Part shown: positions 34,943-47,322 of the stretch, one piece after another | Layout: every line of letters begins with the position of its first letter | Numbering within the stretch: position 1 is the first letter of the stretch | Assembly: GCA_028622995.1 (NCBI GenBank) | Contig: JAJQJQ010000011.1 | Location: 4,526,001 to 4,590,000 of the forward strand | Direction of reading: 5' to 3' | Length of the DNA stretch: 64,000 bases | DNA from: Panagrolaimus kolymaensis | Taxonomy: Eukaryota > Nematoda > Chromadorea > Rhabditida > Panagrolaimidae | The notes under the pieces: generated by a model | The model's input: the letters and a program-made list of their open reading frames with translations, nothing else | The model's database searches: none | Told to the model about the DNA's origin: nothing | Translations under genes and position numbers: made by a program

Positions 34943-37489
34943 TTAATTATTTGGCTGAAAGAGTTTAATAGATTCAGATGGAAAATAAATGCCATTTGTT
35001 TGGCAAATGAGTCTCCAAATGTAAGGCACAAAAAAGTCTACAGTATTTTCATCTTCAACATATTTAAATTTAAGTTCAGGGAATTTTTTGAGTTTATCTG
35101 TTGGCCATTGAATTGCTGCTTTAGCTATAGTTTCGTGAGTTGCGTCAACCGAAGTAACCTTAGCTTCTTGAACAATGGTTGAAAAATGATTTATGACCTG
35201 GAAGAAAATTATGTATATTCACCAAAGTGTGAGAAAAATTTTTTTTACCATATAAACATTCCAAACTAAATCTTGAAACATTGGATGATTATGATATTGT
35301 TCAAAAAGTTGCCGATTATAAAGGATACTATAAACAAGGTGAGAATTATTTCTCAAATTATGAGTTAAACACGCATTTATCATTTCTAGAACTGTTCGAA
35401 TTCCTTCTTCCAATGCGGTAATATCTTGATGCTAAAAAATTCTTGCTTATAAAGGACCAAATAAATATCAGAGCAAAGATTACTAAATCATATCCTTGTG
35501 AATCATCAACATCTTCGCAATCTTCTGCATTTTCACGCATTGCTTGAATTAATTTTGAATGTCTACGGGTCATAGTTTCTAAAAGCCCAACAATTTTTTG
35601 ACAAACCATTGAAGATAAATCTTTATATCCTGAAGACATATTTGCTAATGCAGCAAGGCAATTTTGATGAAGATATCGATCCTAAATTTTTATTTTAGAC
35701 TAAAATTAACTATAAAAAAAATTAAAGAAATTTACTCTCATTTTTACAGTATTCAAATGAACTGTTTTCACACAAACAAGAATAATTAAACCACCGAGAG
35801 TAATTTCTGGTAAAGCTTTGTCTGAATGATACCAATCAATATTTTTAACAACAGTTTCATGAACAATTCGACAAAAGAAATTGTCTTCACTCAAAATTAA
35901 AAGAACTATCATTGCAAGATAAGTATGTCTGCAATGAGCTTTAAAACTTGGGGAACTAATACCATCATGGAGAGCTTTAATAATTGGTAAAATCTAAAAC
36001 CAAGTTATTAAATAAAAATAATTTATAAGTTTTAAAAAAATACCAAATTTTCAATGTTAATTCTTGAGAGAACAAAATTTTTGAAGCCATTATTGCGATG
36101 AATGAGCATATAAAGAAGGAGCATTGGTAAAGGTTCGGTTGCAGATTCACAAAAAAATGTATAAAGCTCAGAAAAATCAATGCAAAATGAAACATCTGGA
36201 TTTACAAGAGATGAAACTTCTATAATTAGTACATGTATACCTTAACAAAAACTATGATAATAATTTACCTTGACTATTTTGACACCTTTCAATCGCAAAT
36301 TTAAAAGCATTAGGTTCATCATCAAACTTATTATAGCAAACGAGCGTAAGAATTAACGAATTACTCAAAGAAGCTAAAGTTTGTTTTGGATAAACTTCAA
36401 TTCCAAGGTCGTCTTCAGGTTGCTCTGGTGCAGAATCCATTGACATTGTTCGAGCAAATGATGACCATAATGAAGCTAAATTTTATCAATAACCTTTGAG
36501 GAAAAAAAGCAACAACTAAAAAACATACAAGCAAGAGTCAAAACTATGCTTTCCGCTTGTTCTTCCTTAGTTTCACGTGGTAGCTGGTTTTGATGTTCAA
36601 TAATATTTGTGATCAAAGCTTTAGTTAAACTGTTTGCTTTCGATTTCCTAAAGCAAATATATTTATAAAAAAAATGACAATGGCAAGAAGCTTACATGGC
36701 CATTAAATATTTTAAGAATAAAACATCTTCACAAACGGATTCTTCAAACATTTGAGGACTAAATAAAACCAGAATGCATCGAATTGCTTCAGCGTGAACG
36801 GTTATAGTTGAATCACTGAACATTTATACTTAAATATTCATTATTTTCTTTAGTGTTTTTACTTACTTTACTGGGATGTTAGTTATAATTTCTACCAAAG
36901 TAGCTAAAACTCTTTCAGCTGTGGTTTCATATCCGCCATTATCTTCATCATCAATAATTGATTCATCATCACTATCATCTCCATCTGCTTTTTTAAGTTC
37001 AAATTGGTGAATAAATTCACTTTGACTGAGACGTTGAAGGAAAAAAGTAAACAAATATCGAAGAATTATTAAAGAGTTTGCTGTTTGCCATACAAATATT
37101 TTACTGAAAGCTTCAAACTTTTCAACTTGGTTTAAAATTGAAAGACTAACTTATCACATTTAGCAGAATCATCTAATTCAGCATGTCGACGAAGAAAAAC
37201 TTTAATCAAAGTAGCAAAGTTGCCTGTCGTGGGAGAATTATATAAAAATGATTGAAAGAAATCACTCAAGCTATCATAAAATTCCTTTTGATGGCGTCTA
37301 AAATTTTTTTCAATAGTCATTAAAAATAAAATAAACATTCAAAAACCTTTTTGATTCATCGATGGTAAAATTGAATGAGAAAAGTTTATTCCAAAATGGA
37401 TCATTATCAGAAATTATTTGAGTTCCAGATAAACGGATTAAAATTTCATTTTCTTTTATATTTGATTCTGTACTAATTACAGTTCCCAT
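34943..37489 (-). CDS. DYM: Dymeclin
   Basis: Eleven exons join in frame: 37489-37347, 37297-37151, 37103-36867, 36815-36696, 36647-36529, 36475-36269, 36219-36044, 35993-35736, 35681-35484, 35431-35249 and 35197-34943, giving 680 residues (human 669). Dymeclin is a peripheral Golgi protein needed for secretory traffic; human loss causes Dyggve-Melchior-Clausen dysplasia. The N-terminal Met-Gly is an N-myristoylation site as in the family, followed by ILIRLSGTQIISDNDPFWN. Other family landmarks are FATLIKVFLRRHAEL, IFVWQTANSL, LILSEDNFFCRIVHETVVKN, GGLIILVCVKTVHLNT, LVYSILYNRQLFEQY and the C-terminal LKKFPELKFKYVEDENTVDF. Colinear over the whole length, with an acidic insert (DDSDDESIIDDEDN) near residue 140. 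Confidence 0.95.
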
Positions 37490-38000
37490 AATTTTGTGTT
37501 TTATTATCCCGTATTTATTATTTAAATAAAACTAAAGTTGCCAAGTTGGAAGAAGAGTAGATCATCAACAACAAAAAATTTATTTTTGCGCTGCTGAGTC
37601 AAAGAAGGAAGAAACGAACGACCGAAAAGTAAAAAAATGAGAGAAAGAGCAAGCAACAGCACGTGAATTGGAACATTGCCAGAGTTGTTCGTTGTTCGTA
37701 CGTTCCATTTTGGATTTTTTGTTTAGCAAACTTGAGTTATTACTGCTTACTTTCGATTATTATTTTAAGATTCATTTCTCCTACATATAAGTATTATTTA
37801 TTTTTTAAAAGATTTCAGTAATATAAATAAATCATTGATAAAGATCAATTCTTAATAAATTTTTCATTATTCTCATTTAACCAACAAAGAACAACTTTGC
37901 TTTTGATTATTTTTTGTAAATCACGAACTTTTTTCTGATTCATTACTTTACTTAATTAATCCATTTATTGCGTTTTAACTTAATTTTATTAGTTTTAAAA
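37490..38000. promoter_or_regulatory. Shared divergent promoter region, DYM / PDCD10
   Basis: 511 bp separate the two start codons, which point away from each other. It should hold both promoters. A TTTTATTAG acceptor just before the PDCD10 start suggests a short or trans-spliced leader. No specific factor site recognised. Confidence 0.45.
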
Positions 38001-38742
38001 ATGAATGAAGAAGGAGGCTATCTCGGTGCTTTAACCTATCAAGCTATATACAGCTCAGCTTTTGATAAGCTCCGACGTGCTCATTCTGAAAATGAAGAAG
38101 CTGGTGCAGCTTTAAATGTAAGCTTAAATAATTAAGTTTGAACCTTTTCATAGACAAGTTTTAGTTGCTTCAAAGAAATCTTCAACAAGCTGATAATTCA
38201 TCGGCTTCATTTTTATTTGATTTTGCAAAAATTTTATTAAATGATGCTAAATTAAATGTTAATCTTCAAGTATTGTTTTACATCCTTGTTTTTTTAGTTT
38301 TTGTAACCATAAATTATAGGAATCGTTCTTGCGAATGCATGCAACAGCCCCAGTAGATGATCTTGAAATGCCACAATACGCAAATCTTCCAGAATTTCAA
38401 GAACTTTCTCTTCGAGCCATTGCCCTTCGTCGAGTACTTGCTCGAGTTCCAAATGAAATGAAAGAACGTCGACCATTTTTAGAAACCATCAAAGAAATTG
38501 CTTCATCAATTAAGAAATTACTTGATGCAACAAATGTCATTTTACAAATTATTCCACAGCAATCTCAACCTGTGGTTGAAAAGCGTAAACGTGAATTTGT
38601 TCATTATTCCAAGCGATTTAGTAATACCCTTAAAGAATATTTTCGAGATCAAAATCAAACTCAAGTTTTTGTTGCTGCTAATCAACTCATCTTTCAAACA
38701 ACTCAAATCGTTCGAACTGTACGGGATCGAATTCGGGTTTAA
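38001..38742 (+). CDS. PDCD10: Programmed cell death protein 10 (CCM3)
   Basis: Three exons, 38001-38117, 38165-38269 and 38320-38742, give 214 residues, matching the usual length of 212. CCM3 binds GCK-III kinases and the STRIPAK complex and acts in Golgi and junction organisation; C. elegans CCM-3 is needed for excretory canal and germline cytokinesis. The N-terminal dimerisation part begins LGALTYQAIYSSAFDKLRRA. The C-terminal FAT-homology helices contain ALRRVLARVPNEMKERRPFL, TIKEIASSIKKLLDATN, and KREFVHYSKRFSNTLKEYF. These align with the human protein almost without gaps. Confidence 0.94.
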
Positions 38743-39548
38743 ATCCCATTCAATGAAGCAGCATTTATTTAATTTATTATTTCCCCCTCATATTTTTTTA
38801 CTTCGAATAATTTATTACAAAACATATTGCTCATCATCGTCTATTTTAAAATTCAAAAAAACAAAACATTGGAAACAAAGTCCCAATTTTTTGTTTGTTG
38901 TGCATTATTAACTAACACATATATTTTGCATTTTCACCTTTCATATATTTATCTCCTACGTAATTCTCCATCAGCGTCATCAAACAATGCTTTATTATTC
39001 AAAAAACTTATGATGGCCCCATTTTTTCTTTTGCAAAACTTTGCTCATCCGTTAAATTATTTCATCTTTATTGCAAAAATGCATTTTATGAAAAATATTT
39101 TTTTAAACTTTTATGTTTTTGTTTCCCTATACATCATTATATCTCTGCATTTTTTGTTTCACTTTTACTGCTATTTTTTGTTTTGTTATTTTATCCGCCT
39201 TTCATCCATAGTTTTTGTTGTGCAACAAAATCTTCTTTTTTTCACTTAAGCCTTTATTTTCAATCAACAGTTTCGTTCATTTTGTTTGATTAAAGATTTT
39301 TTATAAACCATATACGGTAGAGATTTTAGTACAGAGTACACGAGGAACATCCATCAGTTTGATAAAAAAAAATAAAAAGCAAAACACAAGTTCATAAAAA
39401 ATTCAATTGATATTGAAGACATTCGTGATTTTTATAAAAACAGACTATTTACTTACTTATACTTTTAAAATACAAAAATGCGATAGATGTCGCCTTCTTC
39501 GCTATCTTTATTTTCATGCATGCTACAATAAATTAATCTTAAAAAAGC

Positions 39549-39748
39549 TTAAAGGGACATAGCTATTTCATGCCTTTTTTGAAATTTCGTTTGCGGGCAC
39601 TGCAAGTTACACTTGGTAAGGCGCGTGTTTGAATTACCGTGTCACTTCTGTCTTACACGGTAATTCAAACACGCGCCTTACCAAGTGTAACTTGCAGTGC
39701 CCGCAAACGAAATTTCAAAAAAGGCATGAAATAGCTATGTCCCTTTAA
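39549..39748. mobile_element. Palindromic MITE family 1, copy B (TTAA-flanked, perfect arms)
   Basis: 200-bp element with two perfectly complementary arms of about 94 nt around a 12-nt loop (CACTTCTGTCTT). It is flanked by TTAA and its ends read TTAAAGGGACATAGCTATTT. One arm is identical by eye to copy A at 11352-11550. It is non-coding and probably mobilised by a piggyBac-type transposase encoded elsewhere. Confidence 0.9.
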
Positions 39749-41697
39749 GCACCAAAGAATTTTTTTTGAATTATCAAATAATTGTATCAAAAAGATTTAA
39801 AGTAATAGGTTAAATTTGAATCAAAAATAAAAATGCGTTTATAAATTCCGCATATTTATAAACATATATGTATGTATGACGTTAGTAAGAGGAAATGAAA
39901 TTTTCATGAAAAACAACAAAATATGACAAACTGTTATCAAACAATGTATCCTAAATTAACTTAGTCTTAGACATATTTATTCAACATAAAAGAAGATTTA
40001 TGCATCTAATAATAATTCTTTTCAATTTTTTAAATTATTCATAGTTTTTGTTTATAAAAAAATAAATTTTGTGCTGAACAAAATCTCTTTTAAAAAAAAG
40101 CTTTGACCAAAAAGAAAAGAAAGAAAAGAATGCAGACGAGAATCTGAAATTTTGTGTTAACAATATTTTATTAATGAAAGTCTAACGAAAATGAAGAAGT
40201 CAATTGTAGGCAAACTGTCGGCGTCTTTAAAAAAAGTACGAATGGAACTAAATAATTCAAAAACAACAAAGTTTAAAAAAGATACACATTCCCATGGTAC
40301 CGTAATAATTACTTATTATATATTTTTTCAATGTGTTTGGATTTTTTCCCATCAAAATTATGTTATCGTCATTAAGCTTCTGAATAAATAACTTCCTTCT
40401 TTTTCTTTAAATTTATTATTATTTTTAGTTTTCATTAAACTTTTAAAGAAAAAGCACACTAAAAAACAATAATAAATAATTAATAAGAAAGATATTTGTG
40501 TTTTAAAAAAAATATCATCATCTCTTAGATAAATTCATTGATAAACTTTTAAAACAAATTATTTTTTTTTTCTTTCAAATTTAGAATTATTTGGTTACAA
40601 TGGTGCCTTACAAATATAATTCAATTATTTTTTGGAGGCACATTTAAGAAATTTGTTTTTTCGCAACTTTAAAAACAATTATTGTGTTCACTCCTAATGA
40701 TGCTCGCACATTTTTATTCCATATTTAAAACAAAGTACACAAAAAACGGGATAAGGAAGTTTTATTTAACATAAGTAAGTAAGTATATGGGAAGAAAGAA
40801 ATACAAGCGAAGGAGGTATGATGTAAAAATAAATTTATTCCATTTTCAACATTGTAGGAATAAAAGAAGGAAATAAAATTTAAAAGTTTAGGTAAATAAA
40901 TGTACGATTACATAATTATGTATGATTTAATCTTGGGCAAAAAACGTCAGCGACTACGGTAATCCATAAATTCATAGTTACAATTAATTGTATTTTGGTT
41001 TTCAATGTGCCACAAAATTTGTCTAGCATTACTTTATTGTGTATCGATGACTTACATATAATAAAGTTTTTGATATTCGATAGATTAGTAAGTAAGGAAT
41101 CAAATAATAAAAAAAATGAATTTTAGCTATTATAAAAATCTTTGCAGTTATCTCGTGAAATTTATTTATTTTTGATAAATATGTTCTTTCGCCACCGTAG
41201 CCCAAAAGTTTGAACCTGTTTATTTTTTGACATTTCAAAAAAATGAGTTACTCAAACGTTGTGTTTTAATCATGTAGTATTCTTCTTCAATGATGTACAG
41301 CATAAAAAAAATTTTCAAGCATAAGCCAAATACTCTTTTTTAAAATTTATACTTTGATATAAAAAAGTATACCAAAATAAGAAACAGTAAAACATCTTAA
41401 GAAACAGTAGAAAATTTTATTATTGTATTTTTCAATGACGGAAATACATATTCACTTATTATAAACCGATTACTCTTAGATAACTGTCCATTCAAAAATA
41501 GTAAGTAAGAAACAATAGTTAGTTTCATGGAATAATGTAGTATGTATGTATGCGTATGTTTCTGCTTCAGTGATTAGATTTAAATTTTTACTCTTTTACA
41601 TATATATTTTTTGACGTCAATTTTGGACGTTTTTTGACCCCACCACTATTTTTTATTTAACAGTAAGGGACATACTTTATATTTTCGCGAAGGAGTC

Positions 41698-41727
41698 TTA
41701 AAGTTTGACGTGATATTCAAACTTTAA
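41698..41727. repeat. Short perfect inverted repeat
   Basis: TTAAAGTTTGA and TCAAACTTTAA, 11 bp each, separated by 8 nt. The ends resemble the TTAAAG ends of the MITEs, but there is no longer arm, so a relation is unproven. Confidence 0.5.
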
Positions 41728-43742
41728 ATAATGGACTTGAATAGCTCACTAAGAAAGCATTGCTTAAAATTGAAACATCATCGAGGAAGTTTATTCAACA
41801 AAATTTATATTTTGTTTTTGCTTCAATAAATCTTAGTTTCTAAAGGTTTTTTTTTTCTTGAAAGGCGATAACTTTTAAAACAACATTTATTTGCAAAAAT
41901 TCACTCAAAATTTTCTTTTGGAAGTTTTGAAGAATGTTTTTAAATTTCAGAAAAAAACAGTGACATTATTTGCACGAACGCGGAAGTTTTTTTTACCCAA
42001 CGTTGTCTGATGCCATAGAAAAAAAAACTTTTATTTATCGCCACCGTAAAAGAAAAAAAGAAGGAGGAATCTGGGATATAACAACGAGTCAAACACAGTG
42101 ACTCAAAAATGACGAGGATTTTTTTTGGAGGAAGTCGCTTCTGTTTTCAAAGGTTTATGACCCACTCTTCTTTTAGGGAAAGGCAAGTTTGTGTTATTTG
42201 AGTCATTAAACTTTTTTTAAATAGTTTCATTCATTCCCAATTGGAATACCGCAAAAAATAAGAAGAGTATATTATTATTGCATAATAAAGTTGTAGAATC
42301 AAAAAAAAAACATATGTATAATAATTTATTTATTCATACTTTCATAAAATCACGTCATTTTTTGTTAGCTTTAAAAAACTAATATCCTCAAGAACTTTGA
42401 TTTTATTTTCACTTGAATAAATTTTAGTAAAACACATTTGGAAACATTTTTATAACTAAAAAAACTTCCGTCATTCACTAAACAAATTGATGATGATGTT
42501 GAAATGTGCTAAACTTTGTGACCCTTATCATGCTTCATAATGAGCCCAAAAGAAAAGTAAATGAAAGAATTAATTAAAGTATTTATTTAATTATGCAATT
42601 TTAAGCTTTTAAACTTTCGAATTAATTTCTTACTACTGTAGTTTTAACTTTGGACTTTTTTTTAGCTTCAATAAACACTTTTTTGGCAATTTTATTTATG
42701 GGTCCAAAAAAATATTTTAAAAGGTCACATAAATTTAAAATATGCAAAGAAAAAACTTATTTTTATGAAATTTTTTTTTTCATGTAGTCCTCCATTTCGG
42801 CTTTATTTTTATTTCGGATTTAAAATTTGGAAAAAAAATATTATAAAAGGTCATTGTCATCCATTTTCATTATTGTTATTTTTTTAAGCCTGCGAATATT
42901 TGTCTAAAAAAAACATTATATCCTTCTTATAGCTTTATAGTAATATCTTAGGTATTTCATTAAAAATAATTTATTTTATAAATTTTCTTAAAGTCTAAAA
43001 TTACTTCCTTTTTTCGAATGAAAAAATAAGGAAGAGTTATAGACTCAAGATTATGCCTTCTTTATAGGTTTAAAACAGGGATTTAGAGATAATGCGTTAT
43101 TATTTATTCATTTATTCATAGATCTTTGATGAAAAAATTGTTGTTTTCCTGCATGTTTTTAATTTATACAAAAGCATTTTTGGTTAGAAATATGCAGTTA
43201 CATACTCTTTGGAATTTTTTGATAAAAAAAATAATGAGTCAAGGGTAAGCTTCAATCCATCTCTCATCCTCGGTTTTCTTTTTGATAATCACTTTCCCAA
43301 ACCAGTAAAAAAAAACAATATTTTAAAGGATTTTTAGAAGATTTTGTATGAAAGAAAAAATACTTTCCTTTTTATTTAAAGCAAACTAAAAAAATTGTAA
43401 TTTCCGTGTTATTATCTTTTTATTTTTTGCAAAAGAAGCTACCGTAAAGCTGCTTTGTTATCTATCCTCCTTGCCTCTTTTTTCTTCTTTCATTTTTTTT
43501 TTCTAGCTGCATTCCTGTCTTTACTTTTAAAGACTCCGCCCAATTCTTATATGCCTTTATTCTTTTTTGACGAAATAAAGTGCTTTTTTACTCGCGCTTG
43601 AAAGGCACTTCCTTTTTTCACACAGTTTATTCGGTGGTATTAGTGCTTCATATTTATTTATTTCTTCCCTATCAAATATTAAAATTTTTTGTTCAGTTAT
43701 TGTTATTAAATAAAAGATACTTCAGCCTTATTTAAATTTGAT

Positions 43743-46589
43743 ATGATCAGTGCCATTTGTGAACCATCCACTTCTAAAATTCATACAAATATGTCTTCTC
43801 GTTGTTGTATGGCTTCAGAAAATTCAGTTAAATCAAAATCAGAAAATGTTCAAAGGTTATCAACCCAACCAATAAGAATAATATCAACAATACCATCCAT
43901 ATTTCATAGTTTAATTATTGCTTTTACATTACTGTTATTACTATTACCAAATGTGGTAAAAGCTGATACTGCTGGTAAGTTTCCACCTATATTACCGTAG
44001 ACTCTTTTATGTCTTTTAACTTTATGCAATAAAACAATTAAAAGATTTTGAGCGGAATTTTTTTCATTATTAATAAATTTTTACTATATAATTAATTGTA
44101 ATATGGTTTAGTAACTTTCTTAATTTTTTAAATTTTCGCAACTTTTCATAGTTTCACTTTTTAAAAAGAGCTTCTCTAAAAATTATTTCTTAATAAAATT
44201 TTTCAAAAGATGTTAATAAAAATTTTGTAACGTAAAAAATTATGTAATCAAAAATTTTTCTTATCCATTTGAAAGAATAATCGGATTCCATTCAAAAGTT
44301 AAATGCCGATTATCTCTTGTATTTCCTTTCCATTTTTAGCTTTATAAGTTACTAATAAATATGATAGGTAAACGAACTTTGATCGGGGTCATTAATTTCT
44401 AAAGCTCATATTTTTAAATAGTATATTTCCAAAATATAAAATCTTCAGGTGTTTCCTTATTTTTAATTTTTCTGATGTAAGATTTTTTAATTATTCCGTC
44501 CTATAATTATTTTGGCATAAAAATAACGGCTTTCAAAAATAAGAAGGAAGCTAAAAAAATAAAGGGATGGTATTCTTCAGATTGCGTGAAATCTATTTTT
44601 GGTCTAAAATAACTTTGGAGCTGTCAAAATCTTTTTCTCGTTTGCATTTTTGTTTTCCTTCTTTTTTCTATTATCTGTTCTTGACAGTTTCCATATTTGT
44701 TCGTTTTCGACGTAAATCTATGTGACCTCGAAGAAATATAATTTTTTAATAATCAAAAAACAAAATAGTTTTTATGGTGGTGGTTTTCAGCTGAAGACAC
44801 ATACATATATAAAGAGAGGGCGAAATAAACTTACTTCCTTTTTTTGTGGAATTGTCATTTTTGCTTGTCAATTTTTTTCTGCGAGGGCGTTTTTTTTGGC
44901 TTCCTTTTGCCTTCTTTTACGCTTCGAAGATTTTTCAGAAAGCTTTCTGGAAGCAACCTTAAACGAAAGGGGAAAAAGTGGGTTGTTCGATAGAGAAATC
45001 AAAAAGCAATAAATGCAATTTTTAATACAAAAGAGGGTAACTGTTGCAAAAGAAAAAGAAAAGAGAAGGCGAAACACCAAAAAGGAATAATGGTTCATTA
45101 AACTTAATAAAAAGGTGTTTTAAAACTAAAATAACTTATTTAAAAAAATGTTTCTTTTCTACGTCATTGTTGTTTTATAATTCGAATAAAAAATATTTTC
45201 ATGGAAAGATATACTGATAGTAAACCTTTCATATTTTTAGCAAGATGTTACTTTTTTGGCCCTGGCATGACAATAAATGGAGCAGATTATCGTCGAGATT
45301 ATGGTTTATCACAACGTGATTGCGCAGTGGTATGTAAATCAGATTCGTGTTGTATGGCATTTGAATATGTTGATGGTCAATGCACCCTTAAAAGTCGATC
45401 CATTAATGGTACAATTGTACCTAAAACTGGTGCATTCCTTGGTTTATGTCTTGATTTCGGTTAGTTTTATTATTTTTATATTTAACGCTCTCACGTAATT
45501 CCCTTTGGAATAAAAAAATTTAACCATGCAACAAAAAATGAATGCAAATAATATAATTTTTTATTACTTCGTGAGGGATGACACCTTTTAGGAGTTCTAA
45601 ATAGAGGATATTACGTAATGGCCCCGAAAACTCGCTTAAAAGTTTGATGAAGAAGATGTATGCTACTTTAAAATTCTGCGTCACGCTTCTCTCGTCTATC
45701 TAACATTATTACCAAAAAAGTGTGTAAAATATTTTTGACTATTTTTGGAAGATAAGAAAATACATGCATCTTGAAATTTTTTAGTCGATCAATTGAAGCA
45801 TCGTTTTTGCAATTTTGTTTTATTTTTGTATCAAAAACCAATTCCGTTTTTTAGTATCGAAACAACTTCATTCAAATTTTTTTTCGTTGAGTTCAAAAAT
45901 TAACACCCTCTTTTTTTCGATGCTATCATCAACCTTTATATGTGTTGCATTTTTTGTATCTAATTTGAACTATTTTATTTCTTCTGGGAAAACTACTTTA
46001 AAATAGAACAAAGTTTTAAATTCAAGTTTAAAGTTAAATTTATCTCTCTCATCATTTTACTTTTCTTCTCTTCTTTGTTCTTCTTCAAAAAAAGTTAAAA
46101 AGTGACGTTTCTCAAAGGAAAAAAAGCTTCAAATCGTAAAATGAGAAACTTCGTCAGCTGCAATTTTATCTGTAGAAAAAATAGCCTTTTTTTAATTGCT
46201 TGTTAAAGTGCTTGAAAACGATGGCTATAATTGTTTTCCCGGGGCAATACGTATTTATATCACTAAAAAAGTAAATAAGAAAAAAAAATGCCAAAATTTT
46301 TAAATTATTCTTTTTATAACTTTTTTTTAATTTTCAAAATTTTTTAGATAATGACGAAAGAGACAGATTTTGGGATCATGAATTGGGTGGAACTATAGCG
46401 GCTGAAAAGCCCAATATGGAACGAGACTCATGTTCGGAATATTGTGGAACCGTGGAAAATTCCGTGATATATTCATGGAGAACATCTAATCAAATGGATA
46501 TGGATGCAACAATGGGACATTGCAAATGCATAAGCGTACTTCATAATATTAAATTAAGTTATGGATCATTTTCTGGATTTTTAATTTAA
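43743..46589 (+). CDS. Secreted protein with PAN/Apple-like Cys-rich modules
   Basis: Three exons, 43743-43974, 45241-45459 and 46348-46589, splice in frame to 230 residues. An N-terminal stretch of about 50 residues precedes a hydrophobic segment (SLIIAFTLLLLLLPNVVKA) that should act as signal peptide or anchor, with likely cleavage before DTAG. Inner ATGs at codons 17 and 23 could be the true start. Exon 2 encodes a PAN/Apple-like module: RCYFFGPGMTINGADYRRDY, DCAVVCKSDSCCMAFEYVDG and QCTLKSRS. Exon 3 has a second, less regular Cys set (SCSEYCGTV ... HCKCISV). Such modules mediate protein or carbohydrate contacts outside the cell. Introns of about 1.27 and 0.89 kb are far longer than others in the window. 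Specific function unknown. Confidence 0.75.
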
Positions 46590-47322
46590 TAAACAAAAAA
46601 CCTTTAAAAATTATTAGGTTTATTTTTCTCGTATCTCTTATGTGCTCTTCTTTTTGATTGTCTTTTTTTTCTTTAACTTACATATTTTATTTATTATATT
46701 TAAACTTTTAAAAATGTTGTTTGTATATCATTTGATAGAGAAAATACATATATAATTAATTATTAATTCCAAGAGGAAAGCTTATGTTTAGAAAGATTTT
46801 TTTAACGAGAATTTTTGATTTGCATCTTTTTCACTTTTAGATGTTTTGCTTTTTGACTTAGTTTAAGTTTGATTTTCACCTTTAAAATACATTTTAAATC
46901 AGCTTTAAAATATAAACATGGAAGTATTTTTTACATTTTTGTTTCTAAGGCCAAAAATTACGGTGCAAATCAAGCATTCATTTTTGTAAAATGAAAGCCT
47001 AAAATTGTATTTTTTTTGTAAAAAGCCAATCTCTGGAAAGTATGCGGATTTTTTTAGTGTTTTATTTGTTAAAAGTTTTAATATTTACTTTTTCCCAAAA
47101 AAAATTTATGCTACAAAAATCTTATTTTTGATATCTTTTTGTTGTTGTCGTTTTTTTGTAATAATAATAATATATCAATTGTGTCACTCACTCATTTGAA
47201 TAGTAAAAAGAACCTTTGTGCAAAATAAAAATCTTAAAAAATTTACATAAACTTGTTTAATACAATGATGACGCATAAACAAAAAAATTAACGATCAATT
47301 TCATTTTGAAAAACTAACAACT
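46590..47322. other. Intergenic region, no gene seen
   Basis: AT-rich spacer between the PAN-like gene and the MSP-domain gene on the same strand. Nothing recognised. Confidence 0.4.

Larger units (their letters stand above)
38743..43742. other. Gene-poor region around MITE copy B
   Basis: About 5 kb with the PDCD10 3' UTR at the left, a palindromic element at 39549-39748 and an 11-bp inverted repeat at 41698-41727. Short frames such as 40191-40391 (which has an ATG) are not supported by splice sites or composition. No other gene seen. Confidence 0.4.

Noticed and set aside
40191..40391. 66-residue ATG-led frame in the gap after MITE copy B
   Set aside because: Lys/Asn-rich then hydrophobic with no family resemblance, no splice context and no neighbouring exon. 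Expected by chance in a 5-kb AT-rich gap.
41611..41620. TTGACGTCAA palindrome resembling a CRE site
   Set aside because: A single 10-bp match far from any start codon is not enough to call a regulatory site.
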